A DNA stretch of 33,514 bases, taken from Thermoguttaceae bacterium. GTDB lineage: Bacteria > Planctomycetota > Planctomycetia > Pirellulales > Thermoguttaceae. The DNA lies in the NCBI GenBank assembly GCA_017550965.1, contig JAFZNK010000317.1, positions 1 to 33,514 on the forward strand, in the 5' to 3' direction. Shown here piece by piece: positions 23,046 through 32,274 of the stretch (position 1 is the first letter of the stretch; the number at the start of each line of letters is the position of its first letter). The position numbers were made by a program, and so were the translations under genes. The notes beneath the pieces were generated by a model. It was not told the origin of the DNA. It saw only the letters and a program-made list of their open reading frames with translations, and made no database searches.

Positions 23046-26000
23046 ATGAGCGCGTCCAATAATTATTACCTGATGCTCGAGTGTTTTTTGGATCCCCCCG
23101 AGCTTGATTGGCCTAAATTTGAAGCGCATATCAGGGCCAAGAAAGACGAGTGGAACAAAATGACTCTCACAAGTCCCGACAGTTCGGTCTTTCAAGGTCG
23201 TAGCGAACAAATCGACAAGGCGATGGGTTCATTACGAGAACGGGATTTTCGAGAAAGACAAGCTACGGAAGCTATAAAGCTTAAATTGGCGGAGCTAGAC
23301 GCTCTGGTCACTACTTGTTCTGCTGGAGGCTTGATTGAGCCGGAACAGGTTCAAGTTTTGATTCGACAATTTAAGCCTTTTTTTAAAGAGAGTACGATTA
23401 GGGGACGAATTAAAGTTCCTGAGACATCTGAAAGCATCGTTCTTTCTCCGCCCAAAAAAGTTGAAGACCCCGAAGCGGCTCGATTTGCTCAGAAGATGGA
23501 GAAAACAGCGAAATGCTTGTTGGTTCTCGGTTGCGATACTGTTTACGAGGCGCTTGGACTAGTGAGAACGTCGTCAATTGCCGAGCTGACTAAGGCAAGC
23601 GACGAACTTGGCGAAAAGGGTCAAAGGCCGAGCAAAAAAACTGCGGAAACAAACGCTCAAAAAGAACTTGGCGGTTTGGCTAAGGAGTTCTTTCGTAGCG
23701 AGGCGAGCAAACGCGGATTTGAAACTGCGTGGGCTTGTGAGAAATTGGCCGAGGTTTTTAAATATCGCGTTGTTCGACGTAAAGTTGGAGAAGAGCGAAA
23801 AAACTTTGTCAGCGAACTGAATTATGAGATTTCTCTTCAAGAGGCTATCAAGGCGGGGATGCGTCGCGACGAAGCTGAATGGTTCGTCTATAACTATTAT
23901 GTCAATAGGAGTAAATGTCGTGATCCGCGAACTGATCATTCGAAAGAGAAAACTCGCAAAGAAAAGAAGGTCGAAAGCGTATTATGCCCCAATTGTCGCG
24001 CGACAAACGATTCTTCAGCGAACAAGTGCGTTTCCTGCGGGTATTCGTTGAAAACGACGTGTCCTAAGTGCGGTAAGACAAGCGCCTTGGTCGAACGTTG
24101 TCCCCAATGCGGTTTTTCCTTCGTGAATATGGAGAACGCCAGGTTGTGGACGGACTATTCTCAAAAAGCGCTCACGGAAAATCGGCTTGACGACGCGATC
24201 GCCGCGTTTCGCCGCGCTCGAGCATTTTGGAGCGACGCGCCCGATTTGACGTCGTTGGGGGAACGCCTTCGCGACCTGCACGCCGAGCGCGAGTTTCGTC
24301 TTTTTCGAGAGGACGTCGACGCCGGGCGAATTGAGGACGCGAAACGTCGATGTCTTAACTTTTCTTTCGACGGGGACTCGTCGACAAAAGTTATCGAATA
24401 TCGACAATTTGCCGACGAAAAGCTTCAAATGATCGACAACGCCGCCAAGGGCGCGGTCGAGTTAGAAGAACTCTGTCAAAAGAACCTGTTCTTTGAGGCT
24501 AAACAAAAGTACGTAGAACTTGTTTCCATGGGTTCCGACGTAACGGGACTTGCGACGGTTCTCAAGAGAATCGACGCGGGTATGGAACGCGCTCGCGCCG
24601 AACTCAAAGCGATTGGGAACGCGTCCGACCGCGAGAAGAAACTCGCCGACTTACTCGATCGCTACCCAGACTTTGAAGAAGCGCGCAATCTGCTGAAAAC
24701 GCAAGACGTCGAGCCGGTTCCTAAGGTCGACGCTTTTGTTAAGACGAACGGAATCGAGGTTCGTTGGACGCGCTCTCCTTCGCTTGGGGACGTGTTTTAC
24801 CGCGTCTTACGTTCTGAACTTAGATTTACAGGAAACGCGGTTCAAAAAACTGCCCCGATCGTATTGGACACGGGCGTTTTCGAATTGTCGTATACGGATG
24901 AGACGGCAGAAGAATTTGTTGTTTATGTTTATTCTGTCGTCGCCTGCCGCGCTTCTTCTAAGGAAGCCGAATCGATTAGTTCCGATCCCGTCTTGCTTGT
25001 TGGGAAGGTGCGCGATCTCAAAATTACGCCCGACTCAAAGAAGCTTAGCGTCTCCTGGCGCGTCTCCTCTAACGTCCGCAAAATCGACGTGGAACGTCAA
25101 GACTTGTCGATCCCGAACAACTCGCCCGTTAAAGTTGCGAACATTGGACGCGACGGGTTCATCGATTTCGGTCTTGTCGACGGGAACGAGTATCTCTATT
25201 CCGTGACGCTTTACTATACGGGCGTTCATGGCGAGGAACGGCGTCTATCCGCTTTACGTTTTAAAGGAATACCCGACGAGCCGCCGAAAGCTCTTGACGA
25301 TTGGCAGGGCGTTTATTCGCAAGGTAAGATTGAATTGACGTGGAGTCAACCGCCAAAGGGGGACGTTTATTTCTTCGAATCGTCCAAGCCCTTCGGCGCT
25401 AAACGCGGCGCGTTCTTTACGGGAACGCTCGCCGAACTGTCTCAAAAAATCGGCGCTCCGATTGACCTTAAATCGACGACGGTCGGCTCTATGACTCGCG
25501 CCGTTTTTCCCGTCGTCAAAAAAACGTCGGAATTTGGCCGTTACGTTCTTCCCGTTACCTCAAACGGCAAGATTTTTGCGATTGGTCGCGAACGCGTGGT
25601 GTTCTTTTTGGAGTCGGCGGACGGTCTTATGGCGCAACTTGTCGACGACGACGTTTATATCACGTGGAATTGGTCGTACGGCGTCAAAAAATGCCTCGTT
25701 CTATATAGCGAAAAGAAGCCGCCAGTCGGTCTTAACGATCGAAATTGCGGACGTTTACTCCTTACAAAACAGGAGTACGATAAGGAAGACGCGTGGGTTC
25801 GTCAGGGACAGGGCGAGCGACCGTTGTTCGTCATGGTCGCGCAAATCTATGAAAACGAAGGAAAAGAACTCTATTCCAAACCGACGACGCTTTTCACCGA
25901 GAAGCTGTTTGTTTCTTACAACTTCTTAAAACGCGAAAAGATGTTTGGACTTGTTTCCGATTCCGGAGTGGGAAAGTTGTTAAGGAAACTTGGGTTATGG

Positions 26001-26285
26001 AGTTTGTTAAAGCTGTTTGTCAAGCCGTTGGAACTGCGTTACGTTTGGATTCAGCCGTTCGGAAAATGGACGAAAACGCCCGAACTGATCGTCGTTAAAC
26101 GCGGCGACCGTATTCCCTACCGACGCGATGACGGAGAAATTGTCGCGAGAATACCCGCCTCGGACAACGCGCCTTTCGAGTTTTCGATGGATGAGTTCGT
26201 TTCGTCCGGTCGTCGCGACTATTTTGGTATTTACTGCGCTAATCTTGCCGACGTTCGGATTTATGCGCTTATTGAAGAGAAATAG
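23046..26285 (+). CDS. J-like / zinc-ribbon / FN3-like scaffold protein
   Basis: A 1079-residue protein. Residues 4-70 (NYYLMLECFLDPPELDWPKF, then RERDFRERQ) and 164-230 (DTVYEALGLVRTSSIAELTK, then KELGGLAKEFFRSEASKRGF) each have the helical layout of a J-domain with the terminal F..e..R.f signature, but neither has the HPD motif. Two zinc-ribbon units follow (about 313-358, paired CPNC/CVSC and CPKC/CPQC). After these are TPR-like helices (about 360-530, LDDAIAAFRRARAFW and RIEDAKRRCLNF), then several FN3-like beta domains (about 560-900) and a C-terminal basic beta region. It lies 17 bp after the Hsp70-vWA gene, and with the GrpE-like protein it would complete a J/Hsp70/NEF set. The J-like reading is inference; the zinc ribbons are certain. 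Codon usage is AT-richer before 24000 than after. Confidence 0.8.
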   Translation: MSASNNYYLMLECFLDPPELDWPKFEAHIRAKKDEWNKMTLTSPDSSVFQGRSEQIDKAMGSLRERDFRERQATEAIKLKLAELDALVTTCSAGGLIEPEQVQVLIRQFKPFFKESTIRGRIKVPETSESIVLSPPKKVEDPEAARFAQKMEKTAKCLLVLGCDTVYEALGLVRTSSIAELTKASDELGEKGQRPSKKTAETNAQKELGGLAKEFFRSEASKRGFETAWACEKLAEVFKYRVVRRKVGEERKNFVSELNYEISLQEAIKAGMRRDEAEWFVYNYYVNRSKCRDPRTDHSKEKTRKEKKVESVLCPNCRATNDSSANKCVSCGYSLKTTCPKCGKTSALVERCPQCGFSFVNMENARLWTDYSQKALTENRLDDAIAAFRRARAFWSDAPDLTSLGERLRDLHAEREFRLFREDVDAGRIEDAKRRCLNFSFDGDSSTKVIEYRQFADEKLQMIDNAAKGAVELEELCQKNLFFEAKQKYVELVSMGSDVTGLATVLKRIDAGMERARAELKAIGNASDREKKLADLLDRYPDFEEARNLLKTQDVEPVPKVDAFVKTNGIEVRWTRSPSLGDVFYRVLRSELRFTGNAVQKTAPIVLDTGVFELSYTDETAEEFVVYVYSVVACRASSKEAESISSDPVLLVGKVRDLKITPDSKKLSVSWRVSSNVRKIDVERQDLSIPNNSPVKVANIGRDGFIDFGLVDGNEYLYSVTLYYTGVHGEERRLSALRFKGIPDEPPKALDDWQGVYSQGKIELTWSQPPKGDVYFFESSKPFGAKRGAFFTGTLAELSQKIGAPIDLKSTTVGSMTRAVFPVVKKTSEFGRYVLPVTSNGKIFAIGRERVVFFLESADGLMAQLVDDDVYITWNWSYGVKKCLVLYSEKKPPVGLNDRNCGRLLLTKQEYDKEDAWVRQGQGERPLFVMVAQIYENEGKELYSKPTTLFTEKLFVSYNFLKREKMFGLVSDSGVGKLLRKLGLWSLLKLFVKPLELRYVWIQPFGKWTKTPELIVVKRGDRIPYRRDDGEIVARIPASDNAPFEFSMDEFVSSGRRDYFGIYCANLADVRIYALIEEK

Positions 26286-26290
26286 AGTTT

Positions 26291-26324
26291 ATGGTTTTCT
26301 TGTTTTGATCAAAGACATAACCAT
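26291..26324 (+). other. Intra-operon stem-loop
   Basis: ATGGTT (26291-26296) pairs with AACCAT (26319-26324), enclosing the palindrome TTTGATCAAA (26304-26313), and is followed by TTTCCC. It lies in the 89-bp gap between the scaffold gene and the first GTPase gene, where it may attenuate or separate expression of chaperone and GTPase halves. Confidence 0.4.
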
Positions 26325-26374
26325 TTTCCCTTAAGAACGTTTAAAGGTGTTCGCGATAGTTGTGGGAGTTGTTC

Positions 26375-27283
26375 ATGATTACTAATGGTACTGAAATAAT
26401 GTTTTCGATCATTGGTTCGAACGAATCGGGAAAAAGTCATTATATCGCGACACTTATCGCGCAACTCTACAGTCAGGCTCATCGATTTAATTGGTCGTGT
26501 TGCGCTTCAGACGACACAACAATGGAACTTTACGATTCTCGCTTTCGTAAGCGGCTCTACGAAGATCGTATTGTGATCAGTAAGACTCAGGCGGCGAGTG
26601 TAATGGAACATCACCCCCTGATTTATATTTTGAATTTCGATTCTGGACTCCCGCCTGTAACTCTCGCTTTTTACGACGCGGCGTGGGAAAATTTTAATAG
26701 CCAGGAGAGCATGGCACAAACGACTCGCTATCTTAACGAGTCGTCTGGAGTTATTTTTCTAATCGATCCCTTGCAATTGCCCTACGTTCGCGAAAAATTT
26801 GTCGCATCGGGACAAGGCGGAGAAACCGAACTTCCAGATCTGGTACAAGCTAATGCGAGAGCTTCCAATATGTTTCAACGCCTTATTAACGTCTTGCGGA
26901 GTAAGGAAAGGATTTCACGACAAAAGCCTCAGATTCCCGTTGCGCTTACGCTCTCGAAGATTGACGCGTTGCGTTTTATGCTCACCGATGAATCGCCTTT
27001 GTTTCTTCCTTCGTTTCATCGGCGTTACGGATGTTTTTGCCGTTCGGACGCCGCACGAATCGACGAATATCTTCGTTCTTTCCTCATGGCGGTCGATCGT
27101 AATCGTGAGTTGTTAAGTCTTGTGAAACAGTTGGATAATTGTTGTTGTTTTGGAATGAGCGCGCTCGGTCAAAATCCTAAAAGCTCCGGACAGAGGTTAC
27201 GTTTTCCTCCTCGACCGATGCGCGTACTTGATCCTTTTTTGTGGTTGTTGGCGCAACACGATAGAATTGCGACCGTTGAGTGA
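26375..27283 (+). CDS. GTPase-like protein with altered G3 motif
   Basis: A 302-residue P-loop protein resembling the GTPases found beside GAP1 proteins (double-GTPase type). G1 is GSNESGKS (14-21). The switch-II strand reads LAFYDAAWENF (D101-A-A-W104), where the partner GTPase at 30058 has DPAGE, so the invariant G3 glycine is replaced by tryptophan. GVIFLIDPLQLPYVREKF is the conserved strand and helix after it, and G4 is SKID (194-197). No membrane segment. GGGAG lies 8 nt before the ATG. It may bind nucleotide but hydrolyse it poorly, or serve as a regulatory partner of the intact GTPase two genes on. Composition is AT-richer than the chaperone genes. Confidence 0.8.
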   Translation: MITNGTEIMFSIIGSNESGKSHYIATLIAQLYSQAHRFNWSCCASDDTTMELYDSRFRKRLYEDRIVISKTQAASVMEHHPLIYILNFDSGLPPVTLAFYDAAWENFNSQESMAQTTRYLNESSGVIFLIDPLQLPYVREKFVASGQGGETELPDLVQANARASNMFQRLINVLRSKERISRQKPQIPVALTLSKIDALRFMLTDESPLFLPSFHRRYGCFCRSDAARIDEYLRSFLMAVDRNRELLSLVKQLDNCCCFGMSALGQNPKSSGQRLRFPPRPMRVLDPFLWLLAQHDRIATVE

Positions 27284-27342
27284 ACTGAAAAGATTATTTG
27301 ACAACAGTAAATGAATGTCAAGAGATAGGTTATTGGCGAATC

Positions 27343-29712
27343 ATGGAAAACTATGATCCAGAAAAATTAGCTGAGTCACGAGTTTTACAGTGGAAATACA
27401 CGTCGAGCAAGTATAATATTGAACAGTCGACGGGGTTCTTCACTTTTTCAAAGTCCGAAAGCTTAACAAATGAGGAAAAGAACGAGCTGGTCAAAAAAGT
27501 GGCTCACTATGATCCCTTGGAGTTCTTACCAAAAAGACCGACTCAAGAGGAGTTGAATAGTTTTCCTGTTGCGTTTTCCTATTTTCGTCTTTCGAATAGA
27601 AAAGCGGTTCTTTGTCGAACACAATATATCGGTATGGATTACGCTTCGTCTCGATACGGCAATTTTTTTGCTCACGCTCTTGTTCTACAGAATAAGAAAG
27701 ACAACTGGGATGATCCTTTATGTTATCTTAACTCGTCGACGTTTGCTCGTGAGTTGACTCAGGAAGAGATAGAATTGGGGAGGGTTCCAGAACCTTTGCC
27801 GGAACTCGCTTTGGAAGATGTTGAAAAAAAGAACACTCCTGCGTCTAGGATAAAAATCAATCGCGATTGGCTAAACATTCTTAAAAGACTTGTCGACGGT
27901 TTTTATAAAGCTTTAAATATCGGAACTAATTTGGTAGTTTATCTTGACGATAACTTGCTAAAAGACTATGCTGCGCCTATTCTTGCATGGTTTCTAAAGA
28001 TTCTTCCAGAAGAGGTTAGGAAAAAAGTCAGCTTCTGTACTTATGTCCGTGAACCATCTTATGAACCGTTGTTAAATAAGAGCGAGGACTATTGTTTTAT
28101 TGCCTTTGCGCCATCGACCGCCAAGAAGTTGAATTCTGCTGGGAAGTTTGTTTCTGTCGACCTCTCTAATATTTCCACATTGGCAGGGCATGATTACGAA
28201 CCTATATGCGTGTATGCTCGTTGTTTATCGGATGCTTTTCTTAAAAACATCGTTGCCGTTTATCGTAACGACGTCGAAAAAGCATCGGAGAACTCTCCTG
28301 TACGTGATATTCGAGAAAAGGACTTGCTTTATCTAAATAACATCGGTCATGTCGGCGAATTATTGCAACACAAGTTATCGAGCGTTGATGCTGTTAGAGA
28401 CGTATGGAAGTATTTATGGAGTTTATTTTTAGAAGAAAAATACGATGTTCCTGTTAAAAAATTTGTCACTAAAGTTCTTCAAAATGGTCAGATTATATCT
28501 GATTATAAACTTGTTCGGGAGGTATTGGCGTTTTCCATTCGTGTTATTGACGGAGTCAATCGACCTGAGGACAAAATTTTCCGAGATAGAGCAGTTTCCG
28601 AAGTTTGTAAGTTTTGGTTACGCCATATTCCAAGAGAATGGGAAAAGAAAAAAGAGTGGCGTACAGGTGTTTTTAATGAAGTGAAAGAGGTTTTTGGAAG
28701 TGAAAGCATAGCGGCTTCTGTATGCAGTAAAGGGTATTGTTCAGCTGAGGAATATTTAAAGACTTTTTTGGAGATGCCTTCAACAGAGTTTGACGACCAA
28801 GTTTTGACCTATGCCTTGGACTGCTGGATTATTATTAAAAAGCCATCTGGTCATTCTAAGGAATTAGATGAGAAACTGATCAATCGTATGCGAGAGTTTA
28901 CAAGTTCAAAGCATGAATTGGCTGAATCGAATCAAAAACCAGATGAATCAATGCCATGGGAAGCCTTTTTTAAAGCTTTTGCCACAGAAATTAATGATTC
29001 TGAGGCTTATGCACAACTATGCAGAATCATCGGTTATGAAAAATTCAAGGATTATATTAATGCAAAAGAGTTTTCTAAGTGTTCCGAATATTGGAAAGTT
29101 GGAAAAGGTGTTCCAATTGACGAAAAAAGACGCTCTTTTGATTATAATGAAACACAAAAAGAGAACGATGAACAAATACTGCAGTTAACAGTCGTTGACG
29201 CTAGTAAAACTCCGCAGAAGAAGAGAAGTTCATCGCAAAGGAAAGATGGTTCGGTAGAAACCAAAAAAGAACGAGGGACGCATAACTTAAAAACAATGTT
29301 TCCTGGGAGAGACAGTCTCATTATATGGCTGGTTAATCATCAGGAGGACGAACGGTATTTCAATCTATTAAAAGAAAAAGAATTGTTTGGTTCATTTTAT
29401 CCAAAGTCGCAGAAAGATTATAATACTTACAAAGATTTTAAACATGCGTGGTCTTATTTTAAAGACATTAATGGCATTATAGGATATAATGGGCCTAATT
29501 GGCAAAGTTTGGAAGAACTGTGGTATGAAGATGTTAAAGATTATCGTAATAAGGTGTTGATGTGGAGGGTGATTGGAATTCTCTCATTAATAATCGTACT
29601 AGTGACGACCTACTTTGCAATGAGGTATTGGAGCGAGATAAAAGTGTTTGTTCTCGAAAATTGGGGTTTTTTTTCAAATTGGATACATGGTTCACAGCCG
29701 AAAACTAGATAA
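27343..29712 (+). CDS. GAP1-like (GTPase-associated protein 1) membrane protein
   Basis: A 789-residue protein. The N-terminal about 130 residues match the GAP1-N2 type pattern: LQWKYTSSKYN, TGFFTFSKSESLT, FPVAFSYFRLSNRKAVLCRT, then GMDYASSRYGNFFAHALVL (G106-H111). In described neighbourhoods GAP1 proteins accompany GTPases and are proposed adaptors of conflict or signalling complexes. The middle is helical with few landmarks. Basic low-complexity sequence (about 615-650, PQKKRSSSQRK) precedes a conserved-looking tryptophan-rich segment. One TM helix (about 743-762, VIGILSLIIVLVTTYFAM) near the C-terminus anchors it. I chose the ATG at 27343 because the homologous region begins there; an upstream TTG is possible. 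The gene is markedly AT-rich compared with the chaperone genes. Confidence 0.8.
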   Translation: MENYDPEKLAESRVLQWKYTSSKYNIEQSTGFFTFSKSESLTNEEKNELVKKVAHYDPLEFLPKRPTQEELNSFPVAFSYFRLSNRKAVLCRTQYIGMDYASSRYGNFFAHALVLQNKKDNWDDPLCYLNSSTFARELTQEEIELGRVPEPLPELALEDVEKKNTPASRIKINRDWLNILKRLVDGFYKALNIGTNLVVYLDDNLLKDYAAPILAWFLKILPEEVRKKVSFCTYVREPSYEPLLNKSEDYCFIAFAPSTAKKLNSAGKFVSVDLSNISTLAGHDYEPICVYARCLSDAFLKNIVAVYRNDVEKASENSPVRDIREKDLLYLNNIGHVGELLQHKLSSVDAVRDVWKYLWSLFLEEKYDVPVKKFVTKVLQNGQIISDYKLVREVLAFSIRVIDGVNRPEDKIFRDRAVSEVCKFWLRHIPREWEKKKEWRTGVFNEVKEVFGSESIAASVCSKGYCSAEEYLKTFLEMPSTEFDDQVLTYALDCWIIIKKPSGHSKELDEKLINRMREFTSSKHELAESNQKPDESMPWEAFFKAFATEINDSEAYAQLCRIIGYEKFKDYINAKEFSKCSEYWKVGKGVPIDEKRRSFDYNETQKENDEQILQLTVVDASKTPQKKRSSSQRKDGSVETKKERGTHNLKTMFPGRDSLIIWLVNHQEDERYFNLLKEKELFGSFYPKSQKDYNTYKDFKHAWSYFKDINGIIGYNGPNWQSLEELWYEDVKDYRNKVLMWRVIGILSLIIVLVTTYFAMRYWSEIKVFVLENWGFFSNWIHGSQPKTR

Positions 29713-30057
29713 GTTGAAGTCTTCATATATAGTATTTTTGTGTTGAATAATCTTACAACGTAGATAAGTAGCAAGTAACGAGATGATTTGTTGTTTTTAA
29801 CGTTTTCATTGTTCAAATAGATAAATGATGCCATACGAAATATTTAACTTAGTGGAATTCAACAGAGTGATGATTTGACTATATTCAAACTAGGAAATTG
29901 TAATGAGGCATAGGCGTTTAGATTCTGGTTTGGGTGCGAGTTGCTGATTGTGTTAATATTTACAGGATTTTTTAGGAGCATTGGTTGACTTTTCCTTCTT
30001 ATACTAGGTCAGTTTTTAGTCTTTTAGTAGACTAGTGGTGTTAAGGCGTAGAATCAT
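29713..30057 (+). promoter_or_regulatory. AT-rich intra-cluster gap with possible internal promoter
   Basis: This 345-bp non-coding gap, the largest in the cluster, has no supported gene. TTGACT (29875-29880), an 18-bp spacer and TGTAAT (29899-29904) form a candidate promoter, and TATACT at 30000-30005 is another -10-like box lacking a good -35. It may let the last two genes be expressed separately. Confidence 0.4.
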
Positions 30058-32220
30058 ATGGCTAGTATAAACTCAGTACTTCTTTGCCTTCTTTTGATCG
30101 TTTTCATATTTTTATATGGACCGCGTCTTTTCCGTGCGTTTGACGACTTCATCTTCTTTTATTTTCAGCATAATTTTATAGTCTGTCCTGAATGTCATTC
30201 TATTTTAAAACAGGTTGGAGTTAAATGTCCTACTTGCAATAGAGTATATGTGAATTTATACCCTACGCACCTTCACTTCTTTTATATGACATGCGACAAT
30301 TGTGGTACTAAATTGGCAACAACGCGATTGTTAGGAAAGGCAAAGTATGAGTCGTTCTGCTTGGAGTGTTTAGAGACAAAACATCAATTTATACAACTTG
30401 GCGTATTTGCTAAAGAAGGGAAAATGGTCACGATTCCTATTGTAGGAGGCGTCAATGCTGGAAAGACGACGTTTCTTATGTCAAGTCTAGAAACGCTTTA
30501 TTATGACTTTCCAGAGAAACAGAAATGGGATGCGTATTTTCCCTATAAGACTGACGAAATGTTTGCTTATCGCCTGAACGAACTTTTTATAAGAGGAGAA
30601 CTACCTCAAAAGACGGTCAAGCTCGTTCCACATGCATTCTGTATAGATTACAAGACGGGGATTTTGAGAGAAATACTTCATCTTTGCGTTTATGATCCTG
30701 CCGGTGAATCTTTTGCGTTAATTCGTAGTAGCGTCAAAGAAAATCCATTGAGAGAGGCGGGTTATTATGATTTTATTTCTGGATTAGTTTTTATCGTTGA
30801 TCCATTTTCTTTGCCGACACTCAGAAAAAGGTATCAACGTTATTTGGAAGAAGGGGGCGATGTATTTGACGTTAGCGACCTTGATCCGACAGATTGTCTG
30901 GAACGACTCATACACCGCCTTGAAGAAAATGAGACGTTAAAGCGTTTGCTTCCTGAAGGGGATAGAGAAGACGAGGAAAAAGTAAACAAAGCCGTTGCCG
31001 ATCTATTGAAAGAATTACCATGTGCGATCGTAATAACCAAAGCAGACAAGATATTAACTACCAAAACCGATTCGTTTGATTTAGATAAATACATAGGCGA
31101 AAAGGGGGTGAGAAATTTTCGAGAAAAACATCCTCAATATAACGAAGAAGAAGCGATGGATATCGTTTGTCGATACTGGCTCAACAAGTGGGGTGGACAT
31201 AATATTTTAGGCGTTCTCGGGAATAAATTTGGTCAGACGCGTTGTTTTGCCGTTAGCGCTTTAGGGAAGTCAGATAGTTATGGCTATTATCCCTACGGAT
31301 TTCATCCGTTCAATATGGACGCGCCTTTTAACTGGATACTAAACATTTCCGGAAGACCCGGTTTGAATAAATGGGGCGTTTTGCTCTTCCTGTTTGGGGC
31401 TGTTTTGGCGATAAGCGCGATCCTTTCATGCGCATATCATTTCGCTAAAATTGGCGTGAACGACTCCCCCGCGACCTCGGTTGTAATCGTGGAGACTCAA
31501 GAGAAATCAGACGTTCGGACGCAATTACGATCCTTATACTATGAGGTTTACGAGCGTAGCGCGAAATCGACGGGGTTCGATCGATACTCGATTATCCCCG
31601 TAATGTCTGCTGCGAATAAAGCTATGCAAGTCGCCGATTCAAACGGTCTTGATTCGATTCCGACGTTGGAATTTGTCGTCGAATGGCGCCGTTTTCGCGA
31701 TCGATATTCGCAATGGCGCGAAGATAATCGGAGCGCCGCTAAGGAATATGACTCAAGAGTGAGGAAGGCGTATTTGACGGTTTGCCTTCTTGAAGAAACT
31801 GCGCAAGACGCGCTTTTCGCTTTTTTGGTCGACGGTACGATTGCCGACGAGGCGACGAGAAATCAACGCAACAAGATTCGCGACGTTGTTTTTGATAAAT
31901 GTATGATCAATTCAGGAATCGTTGATTTCCATAAAGACGTCGTTCTTGAATGCGTAAAAGAGGCCGCAGTCATTTCGAAGTTGACGTCAGAAAGTTCAGA
32001 TGTCGACGCCGCCCGTGACTTGCCAGGTTTACTTCAGAGTTGGCATAAGTTCGACAAGGCGTTTCGCGCATGGGATCGTTCCGTTTCCGGTCAAACAGAT
32101 TCGAGAAGAACTGTAAAGGAGACTGACAGAGAACGCGCGATTCAAGCTACTAAGGCCGCGCGCAAAGAAATTGAAAAAATCCTCTACGCCGTCGACGAAG
32201 ACGTCGTCTCTAGTAGGTAG
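30058..32220 (+). CDS. Zinc-ribbon, membrane-anchored GTPase
   Basis: A 720-residue protein. A TM helix (about 5-20) opens it. Two zinc-binding units follow: C43/C46 with C57/C60, and C79/C82 with C101/C104. The GTPase domain carries G1 GGVNAGKT (130-137), G3 DPAGE (D213-G216), LVFIVDPFSLP after it, and G4 TKAD (327-330), all intact, unlike the GTPase at 26375. A second TM (about 440-465, LLFLFGAVLAISAILSC) leads to a helical C-terminal region of about 250 residues. By topology the GTPase lies between two TM helices on one side. It resembles membrane GTPases seen with GAP1 proteins. Base usage is AT-rich up to about 31400 and then resembles the genome. It follows a 345-bp gap that may carry its own promoter. 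Confidence 0.82.
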   Translation: MASINSVLLCLLLIVFIFLYGPRLFRAFDDFIFFYFQHNFIVCPECHSILKQVGVKCPTCNRVYVNLYPTHLHFFYMTCDNCGTKLATTRLLGKAKYESFCLECLETKHQFIQLGVFAKEGKMVTIPIVGGVNAGKTTFLMSSLETLYYDFPEKQKWDAYFPYKTDEMFAYRLNELFIRGELPQKTVKLVPHAFCIDYKTGILREILHLCVYDPAGESFALIRSSVKENPLREAGYYDFISGLVFIVDPFSLPTLRKRYQRYLEEGGDVFDVSDLDPTDCLERLIHRLEENETLKRLLPEGDREDEEKVNKAVADLLKELPCAIVITKADKILTTKTDSFDLDKYIGEKGVRNFREKHPQYNEEEAMDIVCRYWLNKWGGHNILGVLGNKFGQTRCFAVSALGKSDSYGYYPYGFHPFNMDAPFNWILNISGRPGLNKWGVLLFLFGAVLAISAILSCAYHFAKIGVNDSPATSVVIVETQEKSDVRTQLRSLYYEVYERSAKSTGFDRYSIIPVMSAANKAMQVADSNGLDSIPTLEFVVEWRRFRDRYSQWREDNRSAAKEYDSRVRKAYLTVCLLEETAQDALFAFLVDGTIADEATRNQRNKIRDVVFDKCMINSGIVDFHKDVVLECVKEAAVISKLTSESSDVDAARDLPGLLQSWHKFDKAFRAWDRSVSGQTDSRRTVKETDRERAIQATKAARKEIEKILYAVDEDVVSSR

Positions 32221-32274
32221 AGAGGGACGCGCTATCGACAGCGTCAAACCATTTGCTATTATGAAAGAGTTATT

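Noticed and set aside
29713..30057. Possible CRISPR or tandem array in the AT-rich gap
   Set aside because: No repeated unit found; only AT-rich unique sequence with promoter-like boxes.
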